From: Paenalcaligenes niemegkensis | GTDB lineage: Bacteria; Pseudomonadota; Gammaproteobacteria; Burkholderiales; Burkholderiaceae_B | Direction: 5' to 3' | DNA: 64,000 nucleotides | NCBI RefSeq assembly: GCF_022230885.1 | Contig: NZ_JAKGCT010000001.1 | Span: 124,001 to 188,000 of the forward strand | In this document: positions 1-8,179 of the stretch, piece by piece | Numbering within the stretch: position 1 is the first letter of the stretch | How the letters are laid out: the number at the start of each line of letters is the position of its first letter | The notes under the pieces: model-generated | What the model was told of the DNA's origin: nothing | Database searches by the model: none | Seen by the model: only the letters and a program-made list of their open reading frames with translations | Program-made: the position numbers and the translations under genes

Positions 1-799
1 GGGCCTTTATAGAACATAAGATTTTGAGCCATTCAATACGCGAACAGTCGGCAGAGATGCGTAGCAGCGCTGTACGTAGGGCCGCTACGTTTATCGGTGT
101 GTCTGGTCTACCATTTGCAATGGGTGCGCCTATTGTTGAGGCTGGCGCGGGGGTAGCGTCAATAGACACATCAAGACGAGATAGCAGGTCGTCAAGGTCG
201 TATACCAAGTCTAGCTTGCAGTTCTGCAGCACGACAGATTTAGGTTCCCCTGTTTTCCAGTGCATGAATCCCGGCACACGCATAAGGCGTGCTGGATTGC
301 AGACGGCCGGATCACCCCCGAACTTACGAGCAAGTGCTTGTTGTGCAGTTTTGAAATTAGTGACAGGACAGGATTTTTCCGCTAGCACCCAGTAGACATG
401 CGCACCCCCACCAGATTTAACCAGCAGGCTTGGCTCCGGCCAGTCAGCAGGCTTTTGTTCACTTGGTAAGTAGCGTCCTTCGGACGCCATGCGTAATGCC
501 TGGCGATAGTCATCTTCGTCCTTGAAGTCCTTAGCATCTAGGTCAAGCCATACACCTGCGATGTCGGTGATTTGCAAGTCCTTGTCGCCACCTGGGTTCA
601 CGACCACGAAAATTCCGGCACCGGCTGCATTGGCTGCACGCAATAGCGTCAAGTTTTTATCTAAGCCACCTGTAAAGTTTTTAATATGGGTGTGCGCCCC
701 AGGACATTCTGGTAGTGTCCTAAAGTACCAGCCGTCATCTGCACCACCTAGTGATTCCAGGAATTCAAAGGCATGTGTGTCTCTTATGCTTTTACCCAC
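1..799 (-). CDS. Primase (archaeo-eukaryotic/RepB-type primase domain), partial
   Basis: Reading the minus strand from a GTG at 799 gives an open frame of 266 codons that runs off the left edge of the window. It carries the signature of phage/plasmid primases of the archaeo-eukaryotic superfamily: a WLDLDA acidic metal-binding motif near residue 73, SGGGAHVYW near residue 129, and RVPGFMHWK near residue 180. Near the cut end, DCSRIEWLKIL resembles the start of a PriCT_2-type primase C-terminal domain, so a helicase domain may follow outside the window. The GTG overlaps the stop of the upstream gene by 8 bases and has a purine-rich GAGGGCGG just upstream, which suggests translational coupling. 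Its likely role is replication of the integrated element. The family call rests on motifs, not a search. Confidence 0.8.
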   Translation of the reverse strand, partial: MGKSIRDTHAFEFLESLGGADDGWYFRTLPECPGAHTHIKNFTGGLDKNLTLLRAANAAGAGIFVVVNPGGDKDLQITDIAGVWLDLDAKDFKDEDDYRQALRMASEGRYLPSEQKPADWPEPSLLVKSGGGAHVYWVLAEKSCPVTNFKTAQQALARKFGGDPAVCNPARLMRVPGFMHWKTGEPKSVVLQNCKLDLVYDLDDLLSRLDVSIDATPAPASTIGAPIANGRPDTPINVAALRTALLRISADCSRIEWLKILCSIKA

Positions 800-1724
800 G
801 ATCCGCCCTCAACTTAGTGTTTTTAGCCATAATTTCGGAGAGAAAGCTATCCAAATCAATCGAAGGTAAATCAGAAATTAGCTCTTGGAGATGGTCACCG
901 GTAATGCTTTTATTCCTGGCAAGTACGCGTGCCACTTGTTGCATTGCGAACTGGACTGTAGTGTCATTCAAAAGTTTTTGCGTTTTGCAGCGAGCTTGTC
1001 TTGCAATGCGTATGTCGTTCTGAAAGCCGAAATATTCTTCCAGTTCAGTGGATTCATCACAGGATGGGCGGTTGAGGCTATGGCGCAAGCACTCTACTAA
1101 TTCACAATGGTTGCTGTTTGGTGTAACAGCAACGAAGCCTGCATAACCCGTCTTACCGCTGTTTTGGTACATGCGTGCTTCTGTTGGGTATAGTCCAAGC
1201 GAAGATGCAAGGATGGTCCACCGTGCAGTCGCTAGGCTGGCTTTAGCAAGTGTGGTTGGTACATCTCCACAAAACGACTGACTCATAGGCCCTTCTGTAC
1301 GAAGCGCTGATAAATCTATCGGTTCGATATTGACAACCAACTCGCGCACCTGCTGACCTTCAGCAGAATGATTTATAAATATGCATTCCGCTAATGTGGC
1401 AATATGGGTTTTGGCATTTTTCTTCAACAGATCTAATGTTTTGAGTACGAATGTCTGAACTATTTGACGTGAACCAAAATGCTTTTCAGAAGGTTCGCAC
1501 TCAAGACAGAGAACGTCGCTGGTTGAAAGCAGCTCTGCGCGGAAGCAGTCGCTGATTTCGCAACAGTATGAGTTGGGGATGCTGTCTACGTAGGGCTGCC
1601 AGCCATTTCTACACCCATCAGAATAGATGCCTACACGTTGAACGGTGTTGCCCAGTGCAGTGTCAACGATCGCACAGAGTGCTGCTAGATGCGCCGCTTG
1701 TCGGGTAGTAAGGGCGCGGTTCAT
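792..1724 (-). CDS. Hypothetical protein of the integrated element, cysteine-containing
   Basis: I do not recognise this 310-residue protein. It lies between the AlpA-like regulator (4-base ATGA overlap) and the primase (8-base overlap), so all three are probably one translationally coupled operon. The N-terminal 80 residues contain six cysteines (about 38, 54, 55, 60, 73, 76), including a CLEC pair, which could bind a metal. There is no signal peptide or membrane segment. Its place between a regulator and a primase suggests a role in replication or its control, but that is inference from position only. Confidence 0.6.
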   Translation of the reverse strand: MNRALTTRQAAHLAALCAIVDTALGNTVQRVGIYSDGCRNGWQPYVDSIPNSYCCEISDCFRAELLSTSDVLCLECEPSEKHFGSRQIVQTFVLKTLDLLKKNAKTHIATLAECIFINHSAEGQQVRELVVNIEPIDLSALRTEGPMSQSFCGDVPTTLAKASLATARWTILASSLGLYPTEARMYQNSGKTGYAGFVAVTPNSNHCELVECLRHSLNRPSCDESTELEEYFGFQNDIRIARQARCKTQKLLNDTTVQFAMQQVARVLARNKSITGDHLQELISDLPSIDLDSFLSEIMAKNTKLRADRG

Positions 1725-1924
1725 AGCTCACCTTCCGCATTACGCACGAGCGCACGTAAATCGCCTAGCCTGTATAGGCTTATACGGCCAATTTTTCGGC
1801 GCTTTAGAATACCTGTGCGAACCCAGCGATCAAGTGTTGCGGAGGATATGCTAAGAAATAGACATGCTTGAGGCTTTCTTAACGTTGCGTCATTGTCAAG
1901 AAGTAATTGGTTTTTATGCGACAT
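1721..1924 (-). CDS. AlpA-like helix-turn-helix regulator (possible excisionase)
   Basis: This 67-residue protein contains a MerR/AlpA-type winged helix: LRKPQACLFLSISSATLDRW has the spacing of the first helix-turn-helix, followed by a basic wing (GILKRRKIGRISLYRL). Proteins of this size next to P4-type integrases often act as AlpA regulators of integrase expression or as recombination directionality factors. Which of these applies cannot be told from sequence. Its stop overlaps the start of the next gene by 4 bases. It is the first gene of the element's replication operon. Confidence 0.75.
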   Translation of the reverse strand: MSHKNQLLLDNDATLRKPQACLFLSISSATLDRWVRTGILKRRKIGRISLYRLGDLRALVRNAEGEL

Positions 1925-1985
1925 ACTGAGCTCTATAGGTTAGAGCGCTATCTCAGACTGAAACTTTATTATTGAGACAACGCTT

Positions 1986-2198
1986 TTAGTTGCCCTTAGT
2001 GTTCAGTGCGCCACTGACCGCTCGCCGCTCGCTTTCATCATTGACACTCCAGGATTGGAGAAGGTTGATTGTCACATGATGAGGCGTATTGAGTTCCCTC
2101 AACGTGGGGTATCGCTCCCCACCGCTTTTATTTTTGATTAATACCTTCTGTTTAGACTCCCTATTGGGGACATAGAACTGACTCTTTTTGAGTTTCAA
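1986..2198 (-). CDS. Small open frame between integrase and AlpA, doubtful
   Basis: A 70-codon frame starts at a TTG at 2198. It encodes a basic N-terminus (KLKKSQFYVPNRESKQK) and has no recognised domain. No convincing ribosome-binding site precedes it. An ATG at 2206 in another frame closes after about 15 codons. It is listed only because the 1925-2233 gap holds nothing else I can identify. It may be non-coding regulatory DNA between the integrase and AlpA. Confidence 0.25.
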   Translation of the reverse strand: MKLKKSQFYVPNRESKQKVLIKNKSGGERYPTLRELNTPHHVTINLLQSWSVNDESERRAVSGALNTKGN

Positions 2199-2233
2199 GC
2201 AATTGCATGATGTCTACAGACTGGTATTGCTTA

Positions 2234-3463
2234 TTAGCGTACCACATTTGAATTGAGATATGTTCCCCAGTCATCCATCATTTTACGGCGTCTGTTAAAC
2301 ATATCACCTCGTCGATATGCTGCTTCAGTTTGATCGGCTATAGCGTGGGCCAACGCCATTTCAGCAACGTCACGTGGGTACGTTGTGGCTTCTGCTGCCC
2401 AGTCTCTGAATGTCGAACGAAAGCCATGTGGAACGGCGTCAACACTCATTCGCCGAAGTACCGCTGTAAGCGCCATATCTGACAGCATTGTTTTTTTCCT
2501 AGAGCTAGGAAATAGCAGGTTCGTCATAACCAAGTTTTCTGGTTTTAGGCTTTGTAATAGTGCTATAGCCTGTTTGGGCAAAGGTACTCGGTGTTCTTTT
2601 CCGCCTTTCATGCGTGTACTTGGCACGGTCCATAGGGCAGCATCAAGATCAATTTCTCCCCAGGTCGCACCACGAACTTCGCCGGATCGTGCGGCAGTTA
2701 TGATGGTGAATTCTAAGGCTTGCGCTGCGATACCAGGCATGGCACGTAGTTTCTTGATGAAGTTAGGAGCTTCAACCCATGGTAAGGCACGTTGATTGCC
2801 CCGTCGGCCCGCTACGCCAGGACGCTTCTTTATCGTTGGAAGAGCTGCCCGAAGTTTGGCATTTAGTGCGGCAGGGTTAGCGGTTTCGGCGCGATATCCT
2901 CGTGCTTCTGCCCAGTCCAATATGGACTCAAGCCTTCCGCGCATACGCCGGGCGGTTTCGTTCTTAACCTGCCAAATAGGATCAAGGATTGCAAGCACAT
3001 GGGAGTAGTCCACTTGATCTACTTGTAAGTCGCCAATCACGGGGTATGCATATTGCGCCAGTGTGTTCCGCCATTGCTGAATATGCTTAGCGTTCCGCCA
3101 GTTGATCTCGTTGGCATCGATATATGCTTCGCCGCACTCACGAAAGGTCTTTGCGCGTGCTTGTGCAATATCGTGGGCAAGCCGTGCGGCCTCACGTTCT
3201 GCTTTAGGGTCTATGCCTGCCTTAAGTTTGATGCGCTCTTCTTCGGCGTGTTGACGTGCCCGACTGATAGACAAGGCAGGATAGCCTCCCAGTCCACGTT
3301 CCACACGTTTTCCGTTGAGCATTACACGTATGGTCCAAGACTTTGTTCCTGCTGGCGCTACGCGGAGGTATAGGCCTGTAGCTTTGCCGTCAGCGTAAGA
3401 GCCGGGCTTGTTTAAGGCGTCAATAGCTATTGCTGTAAGGTGCGACTTTTTCTTTTCCACCAT
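2234..3463 (-). CDS. P4-family tyrosine recombinase / integrase
   Basis: This 409-residue site-specific recombinase has an N-terminal DUF4102-like arm-binding domain (residues 1-90; LYLRVAPAGTKSWTIR), a SAM-like core-binding segment (about 105-190) and a C-terminal catalytic domain. The catalytic residues are visible: Arg in AARSGEVRG, His and Arg in HGFRSTFRDW, a second His in LAHAIADQ and the Tyr nucleophile in EAAYRRGD. The start lies about 120 bases from the tRNA-Ser 3' end, the expected arrangement for an enzyme that integrates into that tRNA gene. Length and architecture are normal, so it is probably functional. Confidence 0.93.
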   Translation of the reverse strand: MVEKKKSHLTAIAIDALNKPGSYADGKATGLYLRVAPAGTKSWTIRVMLNGKRVERGLGGYPALSISRARQHAEEERIKLKAGIDPKAEREAARLAHDIAQARAKTFRECGEAYIDANEINWRNAKHIQQWRNTLAQYAYPVIGDLQVDQVDYSHVLAILDPIWQVKNETARRMRGRLESILDWAEARGYRAETANPAALNAKLRAALPTIKKRPGVAGRRGNQRALPWVEAPNFIKKLRAMPGIAAQALEFTIITAARSGEVRGATWGEIDLDAALWTVPSTRMKGGKEHRVPLPKQAIALLQSLKPENLVMTNLLFPSSRKKTMLSDMALTAVLRRMSVDAVPHGFRSTFRDWAAEATTYPRDVAEMALAHAIADQTEAAYRRGDMFNRRRKMMDDWGTYLNSNVVR

Positions 3464-3529
3464 TTATCCACCACGAGAGATTGATATGTGATGATAAGTT
3501 GTGGTTGGAAATGATTCAAGCTGATTACC

Positions 3530-3552
3530 ATAAGCATTGATGTATAAGCATT
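3530..3552. repeat. Short direct repeats beside the attachment site
   Basis: ATAAGCATT occurs at 3530-3538 and again at 3544-3552, in the same orientation with a 5-base spacer, between the integrase start and the tRNA. Repeats in this position may be arm-type binding sites of the integrase. The match is short and the region is A+T-rich, so chance is possible. Confidence 0.3.
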
Positions 3553-3586
3553 TTTTATTATTTTTCTATACTTAATCAACAGCTAA

Positions 3587-3677
3587 TGGCGGACAGAGAG
3601 GGATTCGAACCCTCGATACGCTATAAACGTATACACGCTTTCCAGGCGTGCGCCTTCAACCGCTCGGCCACCTGTCC
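3587..3677 (-). tRNA. tRNA-Ser(GGA)
   Basis: The minus strand folds as a 91-nucleotide class II tRNA with encoded CCA. The acceptor stem GGACAGG pairs with TCTGTCC. The D-loop is TGGCCGAGCGGTTGAAGG, the anticodon stem-loop GCCTGGAAAGC has anticodon GGA, there is a long variable arm and the T-arm is GGGTTCGAATCCC. The 3' end faces the integrase, so this gene is the probable insertion site and the last bases are probably shared with the element. The tRNA itself is intact. Confidence 0.95.
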
Positions 3678-3770
3678 TATTTCTGGCAAATTAAATTGCC
3701 AAGTCCGCAATCATAACAGTAAATCGAAACAAAAGGCAAATAAGCCTGATAGCTCTTTGCTTTTATTCGT

Positions 3771-4397
3771 TTAACCAGCTGCCTGGCCCACGCTTAACAT
3801 ACGCTCTACGTAACGGGCGATGGCGTCTACCTCGATATTGACACGGGTTCCCGCCTTAAGGTGCTTCAAGGTAGTGACTTCAACGGTATGTGGGATCAGG
3901 TTGATACTGAACTCGCAGCTATCGGCATGATCGACCACTTCGTTCACCGTCAGGCTGACACCGTTGACAGTCACAGAGCCTTTGTAGGCAAAATACTTGG
4001 CAAAGCTTCGATCAATTTGAATGGCTAACAACCACGATTCGCCTACAGGCTCAAAACGGCTTACCGTGGCCACGCCATCGACATGACCAAGCACCATGTG
4101 CCCGTCCAGGCTATCGCCCAAACGCAAGGCATGCTCTAAGTTAACGTCAGCCGGCTCATCTAGCCCAGCTGTTCGATTCAGGCTTTCGCGAGAGATATCC
4201 ACACTAAAGGCGTCATCCTGCAACTCGACGACCGTCATGCAGGCCCCTTGTATGGCGATGGAGTCGCCCAACTTGGCTCTATCCAGCGGCAAGCTGCCAG
4301 GATGGATTATCAGACGCAGCCCGGCATCCGGGTTTTCTGCCTCAAGTGGCTGAATTTTCCGGATGCGCCCTACGGCACTAACAATACCTGTAAACAT
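3771..4397 (-). CDS. ribE: Riboflavin synthase, alpha chain
   Basis: This 208-residue protein begins with the family hallmark MFTGIVSAVG and consists of two lumazine-binding repeats (about 1-97 and 98-195; LGHVDGVATV marks the second). It dismutates two 6,7-dimethyl-8-ribityllumazine molecules to riboflavin plus a pyrimidinedione. It lies 36 bases downstream of ribD on the same strand, and nrdR and glyA precede that, so the four genes probably form one transcript. I saw no FMN riboswitch. The length is normal for the family. Confidence 0.95.
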   Translation of the reverse strand: MFTGIVSAVGRIRKIQPLEAENPDAGLRLIIHPGSLPLDRAKLGDSIAIQGACMTVVELQDDAFSVDISRESLNRTAGLDEPADVNLEHALRLGDSLDGHMVLGHVDGVATVSRFEPVGESWLLAIQIDRSFAKYFAYKGSVTVNGVSLTVNEVVDHADSCEFSINLIPHTVEVTTLKHLKAGTRVNIEVDAIARYVERMLSVGQAAG

Positions 4398-4433
4398 AAT
4401 TTATTAACCTAAAAATACGAATGTGGCGATCAT

Positions 4434-5597
4434 TTAGAGCGGCTGCAACGACGTGCTTACAACCTGCTGCAGCCTGGCCCAGCGTTGGGGCTCGCGCAAG
4501 AGCAAACGCACATCGGCGCCGACCCGCGCTGCATCAATAAACTCAAAGCGCTGCGCTTCGATCAGGCTTTGCAGCTCGGGCAGCTCTGCCATGGGCAGCC
4601 CTGGCCCGATCAGGGTGGGCGCCAGATACATTAATAACTGATCTACATTTCGATGCGCAAGCAATGCACCACTTAATGTGGCACCCGCTTCGACATGAAC
4701 TTCGTTAATCTCATGAGAACCCAGGTACTGCGTTAATTCGTGCAGATGAACCTGCCCCTCGTCGGTGGCCCCCAGAACGATTACCCTGGCATTCAGATCC
4801 GCCAGAACAGCCGTTTTTTCTGGATTGGCAACGGTGGTGAAGATCCAGACCGGGTCCCCGTTAAAAATGGCCGCGTCTGGGCTGATTTTAAAGGTGGAGT
4901 CGACAACAGCACGCAGCGGCTGACGCTGGGTTTCCAGACCCCGCACGTTTAACAGCGGGTTGTCATCAATGACCGTACCTATGCCGGTAAGCACCAGACA
5001 CGAGCGTGCCCGCCATTGGTGACCATCAGAGCGCGCTACAGGGCCGGTAATCCATTGTGACTGGCCGTTGTTCAAGGCACTGCGCCCGTCTGCCGAGGCT
5101 GCAAGCTTGAGCCACATAAACGGTTGCTGACGCAACATGCGCGATATAAAACCGGGGTTCTGCTCAAAGGCTTCTTCGGCACACACCCCCACGTCAACCT
5201 TTATGCCAGCCGCACGCAGAGCTCGTACGCCTTGGCCAGAGACTTGCGGGTTTGGGTCCAGAAGCGCCACCACAATGCGTTTTGGCATTGCCTTCAATAA
5301 GGCACTGACGCATGGCGGGGTCTTTCCATAATGACTGCAGGGCTCAAGCGTGACATATACATCGCACTTGCTGAGATCAGCACCGTTAAGATGAGCTTGC
5401 TCAAGCGCCACAATTTCGGCATGAGGCCCGCCGGCCCGCTGGGTAGCGCCCTGCCCCACCACTTGGCCGTTCTCTACAATCACGCATCCGACCCGCGGGT
5501 TCGGGGATGTTAAATACATCACCCCATGCGCCATGCGCAAGGCGGCCTGCATCCAGTGGTGATCTTGCTGCGCTGAAAGCATCATCATGTCCGACAT
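4434..5597 (-). CDS. ribD: Bifunctional riboflavin deaminase/reductase RibD
   Basis: This 387-residue enzyme has an N-terminal cytidine-deaminase-like domain (about 10-150) and a C-terminal reductase domain (about 155-370), catalysing the second and third steps of riboflavin synthesis. The zinc site is visible as HAEIVALE and PCSHYGKTPPC, and the reductase part starts with WLKLAASADGR. The start codon abuts the nrdR stop directly (TAAATG), which implies coupled translation. The length matches the family. Confidence 0.95.
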   Translation of the reverse strand: MSDMMMLSAQQDHHWMQAALRMAHGVMYLTSPNPRVGCVIVENGQVVGQGATQRAGGPHAEIVALEQAHLNGADLSKCDVYVTLEPCSHYGKTPPCVSALLKAMPKRIVVALLDPNPQVSGQGVRALRAAGIKVDVGVCAEEAFEQNPGFISRMLRQQPFMWLKLAASADGRSALNNGQSQWITGPVARSDGHQWRARSCLVLTGIGTVIDDNPLLNVRGLETQRQPLRAVVDSTFKISPDAAIFNGDPVWIFTTVANPEKTAVLADLNARVIVLGATDEGQVHLHELTQYLGSHEINEVHVEAGATLSGALLAHRNVDQLLMYLAPTLIGPGLPMAELPELQSLIEAQRFEFIDAARVGADVRLLLREPQRWARLQQVVSTSLQPL

Positions 5598-6068
5598 TTA
5601 TTTCTTGGGGAGATCTGACGAATCTTGCATCTCGTCGATCGCCTGGACGAACTCACGTATGTCGTTGAAGCTTTTATAAACAGAAGCAAAGCGTACGTAA
5701 GCCACCTGATCAAGCTTTTTAAGTTCATCCATGACCAGTTCGCCTATGTGTTCGGTGGAGATTTCTCGATCACCGCTCACAAGCAACCGTTCGGTAATGT
5801 GGGTTACCGCAGCATCTACCTCTGCACTGGGCACCGAGCGCTTACGCAAGGCCAGATCCAGGCTGGCCCTTAAGCGACTGACATCGAACTCCATGCGACT
5901 GCCGTCGCGCTTGACGACAGCAGGCATGAGGAGATCGGCCCGTTCATAAGTAGTAAAGCGTCGATCACAGGCTAAACAACGCCTGCGACGCCGAATGGCA
6001 TCGCCTTCTTCGGAGACTCTAGAGTCGATGACTTGAGTGTCATCATTACCACAGAACGGACATTTCAT
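5598..6068 (-). CDS. nrdR: Transcriptional repressor NrdR
   Basis: This 156-residue regulator of ribonucleotide reductase genes has an N-terminal zinc ribbon (MKCPFC and CLAC) with the conserved RRRRC basic stretch, followed by an ATP-cone domain (about 49-139) that senses ATP/dATP. It is encoded between glyA and ribD, a conserved order in this group. Two palindromes matching the NrdR box lie upstream of nrdAB at 28641-28687, so its probable target is also in this window. Confidence 0.96.
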   Translation of the reverse strand: MKCPFCGNDDTQVIDSRVSEEGDAIRRRRRCLACDRRFTTYERADLLMPAVVKRDGSRMEFDVSRLRASLDLALRKRSVPSAEVDAAVTHITERLLVSGDREISTEHIGELVMDELKKLDQVAYVRFASVYKSFNDIREFVQAIDEMQDSSDLPKK

Positions 6069-6107
6069 TCATTTACCGGGCCCCTAAGGGCCCCACAGTG
6101 CGGCTAT

Positions 6108-7352
6108 TTAACCGTAAACAGGAAAGCGTGCGGTTAACTCGTTAACACGACGGCGTACTTCTTCGATATTAGCGGCATCAGACGGGTTGTCCAATACATC
6201 GGCAATCAGATTGGCAGTGAGTTCAGCCTCGGCCTCTTTAAAACCACGCGTCGTCATGGCTGGCGAGCCCAGGCGAATACCGCTGGTAACAAAAGGCGAT
6301 TCGGGATCGTTAGGTATCGCATTTTTATTGACCGTGATATGAGCCTCACCCAGTGCGCGCTCGGCCTCTTTACCGTTAATGCCTTTAGAGCGCAGATCGA
6401 CAAGCATAAGGTGGCTTTCGGTTTTGCCGGACACAATACGCAGGCCACGCTCAACCAGGACTCGCGCCATGGCGTCAGCGTTTTTTACAACTTGTTCAGC
6501 ATACTGGGTAAAGCTGGGCTCAAGAGCTTCTTTAAATGCAACCGCTTTGGCAGCGATTACATGCATTAAAGGGCCACCCTGAATACCAGGGAAGATAGCC
6601 GAATTAACGGCCTTTTCGTGTTCGGCTTTCATCATGATGACGCCGCCACGAGGACCACGTAACGACTTGTGTGTGGTCGAGGTAACGAAGTCGGCATGTG
6701 GTACCGGATTTGGGTAGGCACCACCGGCAACCAAGCCAGCGTAGTGAGCAATATCGACCATGAACAAGGCACCGTTTTCGTGTGCGATACGTGCGATGCG
6801 CTCGAAGTCAATATGCAAGGAGTAGGCCGAGGCGCCACCGACGATCAGCTTCGGTTTGTGCTCTTTGGCCAAAGCTTCAAGCTGATCGTAGTCAAGGACT
6901 TCGTTCTCGTCCAGGCCGTAAGAAATAAAGTTATATAACTTGCCTGAAGCGTTGACAGGCGAGCCATGCGTCAAGTGACCACCTTCGGCCAGGCTCATAC
7001 CCAACACGGTATCGCCGGGCTTAAGCACTGCCATATACACGCCCTGATTGGCTTGTGATCCGGAATTCGGCTGGACGTTAGCGGCTTCCGCGCCAAATAG
7101 CTGCTTGAGACGATCGATGGCCAGTTGCTCGACCACATCCACGTGCTCGCAACCGCCATAATAACGGCGGCCAGGGTAACCTTCGGCATACTTGTTGGTA
7201 AGCTGCGTGCCCTGTGCCTGCATCACTGCAGGACTAGCGTAGTTTTCTGAAGCAATGAGCTCGATATGCTGCTCTTGGCGAGTGTCTTCTTTCTGAATAG
7301 CATCCCACAGATCGGGGTCAACGATATTCAGCGTACGTGAGCGGTCAAACAT
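6108..7352 (-). CDS. glyA: Serine hydroxymethyltransferase
   Basis: This 414-residue PLP enzyme interconverts serine and glycine with tetrahydrofolate, supplying C1 units. The PLP lysine is in [13 protein letters not shown] near residue 230, and [10 protein letters not shown] and NKYAEGYPG are family signatures. It is the first gene of the glyA-nrdR-ribD-ribE group, and the 170-base gap upstream is the likely promoter region. The start is supported by the family N-terminus. Confidence 0.97.
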   Translation of the reverse strand: MFDRSRTLNIVDPDLWDAIQKEDTRQEQHIELIASENYASPAVMQAQGTQLTNKYAEGYPGRRYYGGCEHVDVVEQLAIDRLKQLFGAEAANVQPNSGSQANQGVYMAVLKPGDTVLGMSLAEGGHLTHGSPVNASGKLYNFISYGLDENEVLDYDQLEALAKEHKPKLIVGGASAYSLHIDFERIARIAHENGALFMVDIAHYAGLVAGGAYPNPVPHADFVTSTTHKSLRGPRGGVIMMKAEHEKAVNSAIFPGIQGGPLMHVIAAKAVAFKEALEPSFTQYAEQVVKNADAMARVLVERGLRIVSGKTESHLMLVDLRSKGINGKEAERALGEAHITVNKNAIPNDPESPFVTSGIRLGSPAMTTRGFKEAEAELTANLIADVLDNPSDAANIEEVRRRVNELTARFPVYG

Positions 7353-7529
7353 GAGAGATCCTAACTAAATAAAGAAGCAAAGAGAAGTTAAGCATTTTAA
7401 CGCTTAAGCACAGCAAACGTGGCAAAAAGGCAGAAGCTACGCTATTAACTGGGTTTAAATACCTAAAACAAACACTAGATTGAGGCGAGAGCTAAAATAA
7501 TATGAACGTTGCTCATACTATGGCAGACA

Positions 7530-8165
7530 CTACTTTTGCTGAGCGAGCTGAGGATTCAAAGTATAGCTTCCGTGGATGCTCGCCTGGGCCAGAATATGCG
7601 CCGCCATAGCCTCTTTGACCTGTTCACCGGTGAACTTCCCCTGCAAGGGCAGCTCGTCGATATCCAGAGCATATACCGTGAAATAATAGCGATGCAGCAA
7701 GGCATCGTTCCAGGGCGGGCAAGGACCATCATAGCCAAAATAGTCGCCATTCATGTCACGATCCTGGGCAAAGAAGGTGGTGAAATCGTTTAAACCCTGC
7801 CGGGTACCGTCAAGAGACAGCGGCCCTGCCTTTCCCCGAGGCGTAATGCCATGGGAGTACGCCCCCTCGGGTATTTCAGTCGTGTCAGCAGGGACATCGA
7901 CCAGAACCCAATGATAAAAATCACAACGCGCCAAAGCAGCCGAAACCTCTAGTCCCGGTTGATTGACATCGTCGCCTACTGTTGGCACGTCAGGATCAAC
8001 GCATAAGACCACATACGATCGCACGCCTTCTGGCACATCTGACCACTTCAAATGTGGATTCAAGTTTGCTGCCAGCGCCACGCGATTAGCCTTGTCGATT
8101 CGACCAAAAGCGAGCCGCTCGGGGATTGAACTCAAGTCGTTAAAAGAGTCGCTGCGAAGGTTCAT
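7530..8165 (-). CDS. YbhB/YbcL-type phosphatidylethanolamine-binding protein (PEBP)
   Basis: This 211-residue protein has the PEBP fold signatures: VVLCVDPDVP around residue 55, YHWVLVDVP around residue 95 and GYDGPCPPWND around residue 150, which line the small anion-binding pocket. Bacterial members are soluble proteins with no firmly established reaction. There is no signal peptide. It begins 14 bases after the tyrS stop, so the two are probably co-transcribed. Confidence 0.85.
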   Translation of the reverse strand: MNLRSDSFNDLSSIPERLAFGRIDKANRVALAANLNPHLKWSDVPEGVRSYVVLCVDPDVPTVGDDVNQPGLEVSAALARCDFYHWVLVDVPADTTEIPEGAYSHGITPRGKAGPLSLDGTRQGLNDFTTFFAQDRDMNGDYFGYDGPCPPWNDALLHRYYFTVYALDIDELPLQGKFTGEQVKEAMAAHILAQASIHGSYTLNPQLAQQK

Positions 8166-8179
8166 GATCAGCTCCGAAA

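Larger units (their letters stand above)
1..3586. mobile_element. Right end of an integrated element (genomic island or satellite) at tRNA-Ser
   Basis: A P4-type tyrosine recombinase lies beside the 3' end of tRNA-Ser, followed on the same strand by an AlpA-like regulator, an unknown protein and a replication primase. This is the usual layout of tRNA-integrated islands and P4-like satellites. The element extends off the left edge, so its far attachment site, cargo and size cannot be seen. The chromosomal side begins after the tRNA, with ribE. The boundary in the tRNA 3' end is inferred, because the second copy of the duplicated tRNA end is outside the window. Confidence 0.75.

Noticed and set aside
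3586..3774. 62-codon frame over the tRNA-Ser gene
   Set aside because: It is the complement of the tRNA and its flank; the tRNA structure explains the sequence.
3700..4440. FMN riboswitch near ribE/ribD
   Set aside because: No RFN-type conserved blocks were seen near the riboflavin genes.
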